Shown: piece after piece, positions 35,549 through 44,280 of the stretch
Numbering within the stretch: the stretch's first letter is position 1
Layout: each line of letters opens with the position of its first letter
Source of the DNA: Beijerinckiaceae bacterium
GTDB lineage: Bacteria > Pseudomonadota > Alphaproteobacteria > Rhizobiales > Beijerinckiaceae
Length of the DNA stretch: 64,000 bases
NCBI GenBank assembly: GCA_009773635.1
Contig: WSYC01000010.1
Span: 1 to 64,000 of the forward strand
Reading direction: 5' to 3'
Translations under genes and position numbers: made by a program
Notes under the pieces: generated by a model
Database searches by the model: none
Seen by the model: only the letters and a program-made list of their open reading frames with translations
What the model was told of the DNA's origin: nothing

Positions 35549-36340
35549 TCAGCCGCGGAACATGCTCGCGGTGGCGGTCAGCATCTGATCGGCACCGGAA
35601 ATGATCTTGGAATTCAGCTCGTAGGCGCGCTGGGCCTGGATCATCGAGGCGATCTCGGTCACGGCGTTGACGTTGGAATCCTCGAGGTAGGCCTGGAGCA
35701 TGTTGCCGAAGCCTTCGGAATTCGCGGTGCCGTCGATCGCCGGGCCGGAGCCGGGCGTTTCGAGATAGAGGTTGTCGCCCATCGATTCGAGGCCGACCTT
35801 GTTGATGAAGCGCGTCAGCGTGATCTGGCCGAGCGCCTGCGGTGTCGTGGCACCGGGGATCTGGGCGGTGACCTGGCCGTCCTGCGCGATCGCGACGCTG
35901 GTGGCGTTCTGCGGGATGGTGATGCCGGGATCGAGCAGGTAGCCTTCCTTGGTCGTGATGCGGCCCTGCGAGTCGGTTTCGAAGCCGCCATCACGCGAGT
36001 AGGCCGAGCGGCCATCCGGCAGCTGGATCTTGAAGAAGCCTTCGCCGCGGATGGCGATGTCATAGGTGCGCTCGGTCGGGCTGACGTTGCCGGACGTCAT
36101 GATGCGCGGCGTTGCGACAACCTTGGCGCCCGAGCCGATGAAGACGCCGGCAGGCACCTGGGTGTTCTGGTCCGAGGTGGGTGAGCCGGCACGACGCTGG
36201 TGCTCGTAGAGCAGGTCCTGGAAATGGATCGTCTGCCGCTTGAAGCCGGTCGTGCGCATGTTGGCGACGTTGTTGGCGATGACTTCGACGTTCTTTTCCT
36301 GGGCCATCATGCCGGTTGCGGCGGTGTAAAGGGCGCGCAT
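35549..36340 (-). CDS. flgG: Flagellar distal rod protein FlgG
   Basis: This 263-residue axial protein has the rod/hook N-terminal motif ALYTAATGMMAQEKNVEVIANNVANMRTTGFKRQ and C-terminal NVNAVTEIASMIQAQRAYELNSKIISGADQMLTATASMFRG, both forming the coiled-coil core of the filament. GFFKIQLPDGRSAYSRDGGF in the middle is characteristic of FlgG. It builds the distal rod after FlgF. Confidence 0.95.
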   Translation of the reverse strand: MRALYTAATGMMAQEKNVEVIANNVANMRTTGFKRQTIHFQDLLYEHQRRAGSPTSDQNTQVPAGVFIGSGAKVVATPRIMTSGNVSPTERTYDIAIRGEGFFKIQLPDGRSAYSRDGGFETDSQGRITTKEGYLLDPGITIPQNATSVAIAQDGQVTAQIPGATTPQALGQITLTRFINKVGLESMGDNLYLETPGSGPAIDGTANSEGFGNMLQAYLEDSNVNAVTEIASMIQAQRAYELNSKIISGADQMLTATASMFRG

Positions 36341-36456
36341 GGGGTTCTTCCTTCTTTCGTTAAGCGCAGGGCCAACCGCGCCGAGAGTCGGCGTTCAGGT
36401 CAGACAGCACTGGGATCAGAGGTGGTGAAGCCGGTCCGACGGGGCCGGTTACGCTG

Positions 36457-37197
36457 TTAGATCGGCTCGCCGAGCTTCTGGATCGCGGACCGGCGCAATT
36501 CGTCGGAACGACCCATCATGTTGGCGATGTTCTGGTACTGACGCGTCACTTCGATCATGCGAGAGATCTCGACGACCGGGGTTACATTCGATCGCTCGAC
36601 ATAGCCGGACTGCACACGGGCCTGGAGGGCGGGCTCGGGCTGCACGCGCGTGGTGAAGAGATTTGCGCCGGCGTTTTCGAGAACCTGCTGGTTCGGGAAC
36701 CGCACGAGGCTGATCTTGCCACGCGAGCCGGCGTTCGTGGACACCGTACCATCACTGGCGATGCGGATATCCTTGTCGTCGGTCGAGAACTGGAACGAGC
36801 CCTGTTCGCCCATCATGGTGTGGCCGTCGGAATTGACCAGAATCCCCTGCGCGTTGAGCATCAGCGCGCCGTTGCGGGTATAGCGGTCGCCCTGCGGCGT
36901 CTGCACCTTGAAATAGGCATCGCCGTTGATGGCGACATCCAGCGGATTGCCGGTCGGCTCCATCTGGCCCGTCGAGGTATCGAGCGGCGTGCCGCGATCC
37001 ACGACAAACGAGATCCGGCGATCATTGCCGCGCCTGAAGGTTTCATCGGATGCGACGGGCATCTGGTATTCGCGGCTGTCGCTCAGACGGCGCTTGAAGC
37101 CGTTCGTCTGCACGTTCGCCACGTTATTCGCAATGACGTCCAATTCACGCCTGAGCGCCATCTGGCGCGACAGGGTGACTAGAAGAACGTTCTCCAT
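36457..37197 (-). CDS. flgF: Flagellar proximal rod protein FlgF
   Basis: The 246-residue protein starts at ATG 37197 with GAGGGAGGGCCG before it; the frame is open upstream into the intergenic region, but that part is not FlgF-like. It has NVLLVTLSRQMALRRELDVIANNVANVQTNGFKRR, a central GDAYFKVQTPQGDRYTRNGALMLNAQG, and a C-terminal VTPVVEISRMIEVTRQYQNIANMMGRSDELRRSAIQKLGEP. It is the first gene of the minus-strand block and lies 116 bp before flgG. Confidence 0.93.
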   Translation of the reverse strand: MENVLLVTLSRQMALRRELDVIANNVANVQTNGFKRRLSDSREYQMPVASDETFRRGNDRRISFVVDRGTPLDTSTGQMEPTGNPLDVAINGDAYFKVQTPQGDRYTRNGALMLNAQGILVNSDGHTMMGEQGSFQFSTDDKDIRIASDGTVSTNAGSRGKISLVRFPNQQVLENAGANLFTTRVQPEPALQARVQSGYVERSNVTPVVEISRMIEVTRQYQNIANMMGRSDELRRSAIQKLGEPI

Positions 37198-37533
37198 GGA
37201 ACGGCCCTCCCTCTCCTCGTTTGATGGCCCGCCTTCCTCGCTCCCCAGCGCGAAAACTTGCCGATGCATTAACCATAACAAGTGCCGTGCCAGATCGGGA
37301 GTTGAGTAAAATGCGTTCCAAAACAGCAGGATATCAAAAATGCCTTGCTGCGATCTTGGAGGACGGAAGTGCCACCCGGCAAAAACGGACAGGCAAAATT
37401 TGCCGCATCCGCCAAAAATGAAAGTCTTCGTTAACCATGCACGCCCCAAGGTCAGCTCAAGAAGGACGCATACCGATTCACGCCGGCATGCGCTCCGGGA
37501 TGCAACAGCGTTGAAACCGGATGGACAGGGACC
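37198..37533. promoter_or_regulatory. Divergent flagellar promoter region between flgF and fliL
   Basis: The region carries two TTAACCAT elements (37269-37276 and 37431-37438), the form of CtrA half-site common in rhizobia. The first is preceded seven bases earlier by TTGC, a poor first half. It also has the inverted repeat GGCAAA-A-TTTGCC (37392-37404), preceded by ACCCGGCAAAAACGGAC, a phrase echoed upstream of fliX. No gene is seen here. The two outward operons (flgF and fliL) must both start in this region. Confidence 0.5.
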
Positions 37534-38034
37534 ATGGCAGCGAGCGCAGCAAAAGCCGACGAACTGCCCGAGGAAGGGCAGGTAGCCCCGGCCAAGGGCA
37601 GCAAGAAGAAGCTGATCATCATGGCGGCCGCGGGGCTGCTGGTGCTCGGTGCGGCAGGCGGCGGCTACATGTTCTGGCAGAAGGGCAAGGCTGCTGAAGC
37701 CGAGAAATCATCGTCGCGCAAGAAGATGGTCTTCATGGACCTGCCGGAGCTGACCACCAATCTTGCGAGCCAGCCTGGGCAGGAGCGCCCTGTCTATCTC
37801 AAGCTCAAGGTGGCGCTCGAGGTCGAGGATCAGAAGATGATCAACGAGATCACGCCGCTGATGCCGCGTGTGATGGACAATTTCCAGATTTTCCTGCGCG
37901 AGCTGCGCCCATCGGATCTCGAAGGTTCGGCCGGGCTCTATCGCCTGAAGGAAGAACTGGTGCGCAGGATCAACGCCGCGATCTATCCCGCGCGCGTGGA
38001 GGCCATCCTCTTCAAGGACGTTCTCGTCCAGTAA
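37534..38034 (+). CDS. fliL: Flagellar stator-associated protein FliL
   Basis: The 166-residue protein has a short charged cytoplasmic tail, one membrane helix (KLIIMAAAGLLVLGAAGGGYMFW, about residues 28-50) and a periplasmic domain with MVFMDLPELTTNLAS, RPVYLKLKVALEVED and a C-terminal RRINAAIYPARVEAILFKDVLVQ. FliL rings surround the stator units and support torque. It is first in a plus-strand block with fliM and motE. Confidence 0.92.
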   Translation: MAASAAKADELPEEGQVAPAKGSKKKLIIMAAAGLLVLGAAGGGYMFWQKGKAAEAEKSSSRKKMVFMDLPELTTNLASQPGQERPVYLKLKVALEVEDQKMINEITPLMPRVMDNFQIFLRELRPSDLEGSAGLYRLKEELVRRINAAIYPARVEAILFKDVLVQ

Positions 38035-38096
38035 CCGGTTGAATAGGCCCCGGCGTTGCCGGGTCTTGCAGGAAGAATTTCGGCGGAGAGACGTTC

Positions 38097-39239
38097 GTGG
38101 CTGATACCCCTGATACATCGCAAGACGATCTGGCCGACGAATGGGCCAAGGCGCTGGGCGATTCCGGCGACGCGGACGACGGGGCCGTCGAGGCGCGCCC
38201 CGCCGATGCCGGGCTCGATCTTGATCTCGGCACCGGCCTGTTCCTCGATCAGGAGGAGGTTGATACCATCTTCGGGTTCGATCCCGAGGATGCCGACCAG
38301 TCCAAGCAGAACGGCGTGCGCGCCATCGTTGATTCGGCAGTTGTCTCCTACGAGCGCCTGCCGATGCTCGAAATCGTCTTCGACCGCCTGGTACGGACAC
38401 TGACGACTTCGCTCCGCTCCTTCTTCTCGGACAACGTCGAAGTCAGTCTTGATGACGTGACCTCGGTGCGCTTTGGCGACTATGTCTCCTCACTGCCGCT
38501 GCCGACCATCCTCTCTGTTTTCAAGGCCGAGCCCTGGGAAAACTACGGTCTCGTCACCATCGACAGTGACCTGATCTATCTCGTGATGGACGTGCTGCTC
38601 GGCGGGCGCCGCGGGCTCTCCAACTTCCGCATCGAAGGCCGGCCGTATACGACCGTCGAGGTCAGCCTCGTCAAGCGCATGCTCGATCTGGTGCTGCACG
38701 AGGCCGAGCAGGCCTTCCAGCCGCTCTCGCCGGTCAAGTTCATGGCCGAGCGCATCGAGACCAACCCGCGCTTCGCCTCGATCACCCGTCCGGCCAACGC
38801 TGCGATCCTGATCGCGCTCGCCATCGATCTTGAAGGGCGCGGCGGTCGGGTTGAACTTCTGCTGCCCTACGCGACGATCGAGCCGATCCGCGAGCTGCTC
38901 CTCCAGAGCTACATGGGTGAAAAGCTCGGGCGCGATCACATCTGGGAAGGGCATCTCGCCTCCGAGATCTGGCAGGCCAAGCTCGATATCGAGGCCGTGC
39001 TTCACGAGACGGAGATGCCGGTCAAGAAAGTGCTGGACCTCAAGGTTGGCGACACGCTGGTCTTCGATGTCCGGGGCGACCCGATGGTGACCCTGCGCTG
39101 CGGCGACATGCTGGTGTCGCAGGGGCGGATTGGACGAATGGGCGACAATATGGCGATCGAGATCGCCAAGCCCCTCAAGCGGTCGAGAACGACCTTTGCA
39201 GCTTTTGAACAAGGCGCTTCAGTGCGGCGTGACAGGTGA
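38097..39239 (+). CDS. fliM: Flagellar motor switch protein FliM
   Basis: The 380-residue C-ring protein starts with GTG 38097 after CGGCGGAGAG. An acidic N-terminal region with LDQEEVDTIFGF is the likely CheY-P contact; RLPMLEIVFDRLVRTLTTSLRSF follows, then the middle domain and a C-terminal SpoA-like part (VGDTLVFDVRGDPMVTLRCGDMLVSQGRIGRMGDNMAIEIAKPLKR). It sets rotation direction and links the motor to chemotaxis. fliN and fliG are not in this block. Confidence 0.93.
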   Translation: MADTPDTSQDDLADEWAKALGDSGDADDGAVEARPADAGLDLDLGTGLFLDQEEVDTIFGFDPEDADQSKQNGVRAIVDSAVVSYERLPMLEIVFDRLVRTLTTSLRSFFSDNVEVSLDDVTSVRFGDYVSSLPLPTILSVFKAEPWENYGLVTIDSDLIYLVMDVLLGGRRGLSNFRIEGRPYTTVEVSLVKRMLDLVLHEAEQAFQPLSPVKFMAERIETNPRFASITRPANAAILIALAIDLEGRGGRVELLLPYATIEPIRELLLQSYMGEKLGRDHIWEGHLASEIWQAKLDIEAVLHETEMPVKKVLDLKVGDTLVFDVRGDPMVTLRCGDMLVSQGRIGRMGDNMAIEIAKPLKRSRTTFAAFEQGASVRRDR

Positions 39240-39240
39240 T

Positions 39241-39702
39241 ATGATGGGGAATCTGGGGATTGCGATAGAACTGATGGTCGTGGGGCTGCTCTGCGTCACG
39301 ATCGGCTACTGCATCGTTCTCGACAAGCGGCTCCGTGCTGTGCGGCAGGACGAGCAGATCATGCGCAAGACGGTGGTTGAGCTCGGGGCCGCGACCGAGC
39401 GGGCCGAACGCGCGATCGATAGCTTGCGCCACACGCTCGGCGATTGTGATCGCACGCTGGCCGAGCGCCTTCGCGTCGCCGAGCGCTATACCGCCGATCT
39501 CGAAGACCAGATCCGCTCCGGCGATGACATCCTGAACCGGATCAGCCGCATCGTCACGACGGCGGTTGATCATGTTCCGGCCGAGGTGCCCGCAGGCCGC
39601 GGCCTCTCGCGCATCAACCAGACGCTGGCCGCTGCCCAGGCCCTGGCCTCGCAGGCCCAGACCCGGATGAACGAACAGAACCAGCGGGATCACGTTGCAT
39701 GA
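39241..39702 (+). CDS. DUF6468 membrane-anchored coiled-coil protein of the flagellar cluster
   Basis: This 153-residue protein has one N-terminal membrane helix (LGIAIELMVVGLLCVTIGYCIVLDKRLRAV) followed by a long charged coiled-coil region to about residue 105. It starts 1 bp after the fliM stop and overlaps motE in an ATGA. Proteins of this type occur between fliM and motE in many alphaproteobacteria, but I know of no defined function. A role in the motor or stator is suggested by position only. Confidence 0.8.
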   Translation: MMGNLGIAIELMVVGLLCVTIGYCIVLDKRLRAVRQDEQIMRKTVVELGAATERAERAIDSLRHTLGDCDRTLAERLRVAERYTADLEDQIRSGDDILNRISRIVTTAVDHVPAEVPAGRGLSRINQTLAAAQALASQAQTRMNEQNQRDHVA

Positions 39703-40577
39703 CACGCCTTCGGCTCCTTCCCGTTCTCGTGTTCGGGCTTGTGTCGCTCCTGTCGCTCAAGCTCTTGTCGGTCGCGCTGACCCCGCAGGCGCCGGGGCCG
39801 TTTGAATCGAAACTGGGCGATGCCTTCGCCCGGACGATCAAGATGGCCCGGGAAGGTGTGAGCGACGACCAGCTTCTGACCGGCTCGACCGGCAAGAAGC
39901 CGGACAAGGATCCCAAGGAAGCGAAAGACGACAAGACCAAGGCACCGCCGACGCAGGCCGAGCGCGCCAACATGACGCCGGAGCAGCGCGAGGCCGCCGC
40001 CAAGGAGACCGAGCGTCTCAGGGCCGACTTCAACGCCAAGGCCGAGCCCGAAGGTCTGCGCATTCCGCCGCCGAACAACGCCAATGTCGCCCAGGCGGGT
40101 CCCAGTGCGGAGGAGCGTGCACTGCTCGAAAAGCTCAAGGATCGCCGCGGCCAGATCGAAGCCCGCGATCGGGATCTCGAACTGCGCGACAGCCTGATCA
40201 AGGTGAGCGAGCGAAAGCTCGACGAGCGCATCGGCGAGTTGCGCAGCCTCGAGAACCAGCTCGGGCAGAGTGCCGCCAAGAATGATCCGAAAACCCGCTA
40301 CCGCTCTCTGGTCGTCATGTACGAGAGCATGAAGCCGAAAGAGGCCGCCCGTGTCTTCGACCGGCTGGATGTCAAGATCCTGCTCGATCTTGTCGCGCAT
40401 ATGAACCCGCGCAAGATGAGCGAAATCCTCGCGGTGATGGACCCGTCGGCCGCCGAGAAACTCACGGTGGCGCTCGCCCGGCAGGCCTCTCAGGGTGATG
40501 CTCAGGTGGCTGACAGCGGCCCGCAGGCAGATACGGAATTGCAGCGTCTTCCGGCACCGGGCGCCCCGCGCCGGTAA
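39699..40577 (+). CDS. motE: MotE-like flagellar motor protein (MgtE N-terminal-like domain)
   Basis: The 292-residue protein has an N-terminal membrane or signal helix (LLPVLVFGLVSLLSLKLLSVAL), a long charged middle with coiled coil (KLKDRRGQIEARDRDLELRDSLIKVSERKLDERIGELRSLENQLG), and a C-terminal KTRYRSLVVMYESMKPKEAARVFDRLDVKILLDLVAHMNPRKMSEILAVMDPSAAEKLTVAL, the pattern of the rhizobial MotE chaperone, which helps fold the periplasmic motor protein MotC. No motC is recognisable by name nearby; the large TPR protein downstream is the possible partner. Confidence 0.82.
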   Translation: MTRLRLLPVLVFGLVSLLSLKLLSVALTPQAPGPFESKLGDAFARTIKMAREGVSDDQLLTGSTGKKPDKDPKEAKDDKTKAPPTQAERANMTPEQREAAAKETERLRADFNAKAEPEGLRIPPPNNANVAQAGPSAEERALLEKLKDRRGQIEARDRDLELRDSLIKVSERKLDERIGELRSLENQLGQSAAKNDPKTRYRSLVVMYESMKPKEAARVFDRLDVKILLDLVAHMNPRKMSEILAVMDPSAAEKLTVALARQASQGDAQVADSGPQADTELQRLPAPGAPRR

Positions 40578-40684
40578 GATAGTCCCGCCGCAGCGCGTAT
40601 TCCTCGCGCCGCGGCTGAAAATAATCGCATCTTCCGGCAAGGCGCGGGTTTGAATTAAGCAGGCGTTAGGCATGACGGCCTAGA

Positions 40685-43600
40685 TTGGGTCCAAGTTCCC
40701 GTCGCGTAAGCTTGGTCAGTCCCGTGTTGTGTAATCGTTCTGCCGCCGCTTTCCTTTTTCACGCCAAATCGGTTCTGCGCGCCCTTCCGCGCCGCATCGC
40801 GCTTGCAGCCCTTGCGCTGACGGTAGGCATCGGTGCCGCATTCGCCGGTAAAGGCCTGATCGTCGGCTCGGAGATGCAGGGCTTCGGCCGCATCGTCTTT
40901 TCCTTCGACAAGGAAATGCCGGCCCGGACCCGGATTGTGAATTCGGTCCTGATCGTTGATTTCGACGAACCGGTGACGCTGGATCTTGAAAAGCTGAGCC
41001 AGCAACTCCCGAACTATATCTCGATTGCCCGCGCCGATCCGGACGGGAAATCGCTGCGCTTCGGGCTCAATGACCGCTACAAGGTCGATCTGAAGCCGGC
41101 CGGTGAGCGGGTCTATCTTGATCTTCTCTCGCCGCGCTGGCAGGGCCTGCCACCCGCCTTGCCGGCGGAAGTCGTGCAGGATCTCGTGCGCCGGGCGCGC
41201 CAGGCCGAGGATCAGCTCCGCAAGATCGCCCGCGAGACCGAGAAGACCACGAACCGCGAGCTTGACCTGCGCGTCGGTACCACGCCGCAATTCAAGCGCG
41301 CGATTTTCCAGATGCCGCGCACCGCCGGCGTCACCTACGACAACAAGGGCGGGCAGATCGCGCTGGTTTTCGATGCGAATTTCACGATTCCCCAGGAAGT
41401 CGTCCGGGCGAAACTCGCCGGCCTTGTTCAGGAAACCGAGGTCGAGCCGGGCGAGGATTCGCTGCGCATCTTCCTGAAGGCCAAGGATGGTCTTACCGTC
41501 CGGGGTTTTCGTGAGGATGACACCTTCACGCTCGATTTTTCCCGGACGGACGGCGCACCGATCGAATCCGAACCGCGCAAGACGGTTGAATCGCCCGCGC
41601 CGCTCGGTGCGAGCCGGTCCCTTGCTGCGGCACCGCCCGCTGGCGCGCCGCCTGCCGCGCCGGCCCCCGTAGCCAATGTCGAGGCAGCGCCTCCCAAGGC
41701 TGCCGAGCCCGCAAAGCAGGTGAGCATCGCAACTCTGGCAGCCGAACGCCCGATTGAAACCATGGTCGAGCCAGGGCTCGACAAGGACGGTTTTGCACTG
41801 CGGCTCGGCAATCTCGGCACTGCGCCCGTCGCCATCCTCCAGCGGGGAGCGAGCCTCTTCGTGCTGGTCGAGACGCCCGAATCGCTCAATATGCCCAGCA
41901 TTCCGACCGAACTGGCCGCCAATATCGAGGCGCTCAAGATCAGCCGTGCCAAGGGCGCGACCATCATCCATGTGACGCCCGCGCGTGAAGGACGCTTCTG
42001 GCTGACCCGGACCGACACCGATCTTATTGTCCAGCGCGGCAAGAGCGGTGGCGGCGTCGAGGCCTTTTCGGGGACGGCGATCCCGCTTAAACGCGCTTTC
42101 GACGCCAATGGTCGCGAATCGCTTGAGGCGCCGGTCGGCAAGGCCGGCAACCTGCACATGATCGATGATCCGGCCACCGGCCAGCGCATTGCCGTTGTTC
42201 CGGCACCGCGCGCGGAGCGCGCCAGCCCGAAAGGGATGGCCTTTGCCGAATTTGCGATCGAGCCGACCCTGTCCGGCTTTGCAGTGCTGCCGCTCGACGA
42301 ATCCATGACGTTCAGGCGCATGCCGGAGTCCCTGCTGATCGGGCATGAGATCAAGCTCAACCTGTCCGCGCTGCCGCCGGACGCGCCCGAAGAGCCGAAG
42401 GTCCGGCGGGCGCTGATGCTGGACGCCGAGTCCTGGAATGCGGATGCGCGCGGCAACGTGCGCGCCATCGAGCGTGACCTGCTGCGCGCCGCTGCCGAAT
42501 CGCCACGGGTTACGCGGAGCGAGGCGCGGGCGCGGCTGGCTCGGTTCTATCTCGCCAATGCGCTTTACCCGGAGGCGATGGCGGTGCTTGACGTGCTCTC
42601 GGCGGATGATCAGCAGGCTGCGGCCTCCAAGCAGGTCATCTTCCTGCGCGCCATGGCGTCGACGATGATGGGCCGGCTTGTCGAAGCCGCCCGCATCCTG
42701 TCCGAGCCGGCCATCGGGATGGAGGCAGAGCAGAAGCTTCTCCAGGGCGTGGTGGATGCCAAGGCGTTGCGCTACCCGCAGGCCAATGCGAATTTCAAGC
42801 AGGCTACCCAGGAGCTGGACCGCTACCCGGAGCCCTTGCAGGTGCAGTTCCGGCATCTGGCGATCGAATCCGCGATCGAAGCGCAGGATTCGATCTTCGC
42901 GCGCGACCAGCTGCTCGCCTACGAGAAGATCGATACCCGCTTCCGCGACCCCAATACGCAGCAGCTTCTGGCGGCGCGGCTTTCGGAATCGCAGGGACGC
43001 TTCAACGAGGCCTACCATGCCTATACGCTGGCGATGCAATCGCGGGATCGCAGGATCGAGGCCGAGGCACGCTTCGGGCGTGCCAATGCCGGGCTTGCCG
43101 ATGGCAAGCTCACGCCGGAAGATGCACGCGCTGAATTCGAGACCCTGACCGCAATCTGGCGGCGCAGCGAGGTCGAGGTCAAATCTCTCGAAAAACTCGG
43201 TGAATTCTATGCCACCGAAGGCCGTTGGCGTGAGGCGTTCCTCGTGGCGCAGCGCGCAACCGCGATCATGCCCGAACATGCCGCCACGCGCCGCATGGAA
43301 GAGGCGATGGGGCGCCGGTTCGAGAACCTGTTCCTCAACAATGAGGCCGGCAAGCTCTCGAAGGTCGAGGCGCTCGCGCTCTACCAGGAATTCCGCTCGT
43401 TGATGCCGGTCGGCCGGCGTGGTGACGAGATCGCCCGGCGCCTTGCCGACCGCCTCCATGACCTCGATCTGGTGAGCGAAGCCGCGGAAATCCTTGAACA
43501 TCAGGTCAAGAACCGCCTCGAAGGTGTGGCGCGCGCCTCTGTGGCGGCCCGCCTTGCGGTGATGTATCTCCAGAACCGCCAGCCGGTTCAGGCGCTGACG

Positions 43601-44203
43601 ACGCTTCGTGCCACGCGGCTCGCGAGCATGCCGGATGACTTGCGCCGTCCGCGGACGCTCTTGGAAGCGCGTTCGCTCGGCGACCTTTTCCGCACCGATC
43701 TTGCGATCGAGATCCTCGCCAACGACAAGGGCGAGGACGTCGACCGGCTACGCGCGGATATCTACTGGAAGGGCAAGAAGTGGCGCGAGGCGGGCGAATC
43801 CTACGAGCGCGTGCTGGCGGACAGCTGGCAGAAGGACGAACCGCTCACGGAGGGGCAGCGGCTTGATGCCCTGCGTGCCGGGCTCGCCTATGTGCTCGGC
43901 GAGGAAAAGCTGGCGCTGGACCGGCTTCGCGGCCGTTATCTCGGCAAGATGGCGAAAACCGAGGATGCCGGCGCCTTCGGTCTGATCACCAACGACAAGA
44001 TCACCCGGCCGCAGGCGTTCCGCGATGTCGCGCGCTCGGTCGTCAACGCCGATACCATGACCGAGTTCATGGCCTCCTACCGCAAGCGCTACCCGGATAC
44101 CGCGGGTTCCGCCCGCCCGGTCCGCAGCGCCGGGGACGGCAAGCAGTCCGCGCTGGAGAAACCCGGCCAACCGCCGGCTCAGCCGCTGCCCGGCAGCGGA
44201 TGA
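40685..44203 (+). CDS. Large exported TPR protein of the flagellar cluster
   Basis: This long protein (up to 1172 residues) begins with a signal-like segment (RRIALAALALTVGIGAAFAGKG). An N-terminal beta-rich part resembles AMIN-type domains (MQGFGRIVFSFDKEMPARTRIVNSVLIVDFDEP), a Pro/Ala-rich linker lies near residues 295-345, and a C-terminal half of helical tetratricopeptide-like repeats follows (ARLARFYLANALYPEAMAVLDVLSADD, LGEFYATEGRWREAFLVAQRATAIMP). No enzyme motif is seen. No ATG start exists before residue 56; TTG 40685, GTG 40724 and TTG 40727 are candidates, so the N-terminus is uncertain. Position after motE suggests a periplasmic scaffold for the motor or the stator. Confidence 0.75.
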   Translation: MGPSSRRVSLVSPVLCNRSAAAFLFHAKSVLRALPRRIALAALALTVGIGAAFAGKGLIVGSEMQGFGRIVFSFDKEMPARTRIVNSVLIVDFDEPVTLDLEKLSQQLPNYISIARADPDGKSLRFGLNDRYKVDLKPAGERVYLDLLSPRWQGLPPALPAEVVQDLVRRARQAEDQLRKIARETEKTTNRELDLRVGTTPQFKRAIFQMPRTAGVTYDNKGGQIALVFDANFTIPQEVVRAKLAGLVQETEVEPGEDSLRIFLKAKDGLTVRGFREDDTFTLDFSRTDGAPIESEPRKTVESPAPLGASRSLAAAPPAGAPPAAPAPVANVEAAPPKAAEPAKQVSIATLAAERPIETMVEPGLDKDGFALRLGNLGTAPVAILQRGASLFVLVETPESLNMPSIPTELAANIEALKISRAKGATIIHVTPAREGRFWLTRTDTDLIVQRGKSGGGVEAFSGTAIPLKRAFDANGRESLEAPVGKAGNLHMIDDPATGQRIAVVPAPRAERASPKGMAFAEFAIEPTLSGFAVLPLDESMTFRRMPESLLIGHEIKLNLSALPPDAPEEPKVRRALMLDAESWNADARGNVRAIERDLLRAAAESPRVTRSEARARLARFYLANALYPEAMAVLDVLSADDQQAAASKQVIFLRAMASTMMGRLVEAARILSEPAIGMEAEQKLLQGVVDAKALRYPQANANFKQATQELDRYPEPLQVQFRHLAIESAIEAQDSIFARDQLLAYEKIDTRFRDPNTQQLLAARLSESQGRFNEAYHAYTLAMQSRDRRIEAEARFGRANAGLADGKLTPEDARAEFETLTAIWRRSEVEVKSLEKLGEFYATEGRWREAFLVAQRATAIMPEHAATRRMEEAMGRRFENLFLNNEAGKLSKVEALALYQEFRSLMPVGRRGDEIARRLADRLHDLDLVSEAAEILEHQVKNRLEGVARASVAARLAVMYLQNRQPVQALTTLRATRLASMPDDLRRPRTLLEARSLGDLFRTDLAIEILANDKGEDVDRLRADIYWKGKKWREAGESYERVLADSWQKDEPLTEGQRLDALRAGLAYVLGEEKLALDRLRGRYLGKMAKTEDAGAFGLITNDKITRPQAFRDVARSVVNADTMTEFMASYRKRYPDTAGSARPVRSAGDGKQSALEKPGQPPAQPLPGSG

Positions 44204-44213
44204 CGAGATGAAA

Positions 44214-44246
44214 AAAGGCAGGAGAAATCCTGCCTTTCTTGTTTTT
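44214..44246 (+). terminator. Strong terminator between the TPR gene and fliP
   Basis: AAAGGCAGGA-GAAA-TCCTGCCTTT is a ten-pair perfect stem with a GNRA loop followed by CTTGTTTTT. A run of A on its left side lets it also work for the convergent fliP transcript. Confidence 0.88.
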
Positions 44247-44280
44247 CACGACGTTGCGGCTTTCCCGGCTGAGGTCGTCG

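Noticed and set aside
40655-43501. A 948-codon minus-strand frame opposite the TPR gene
   Set aside because: No start context and no domain; the plus strand has a signal-like N-terminus and helical repeats.
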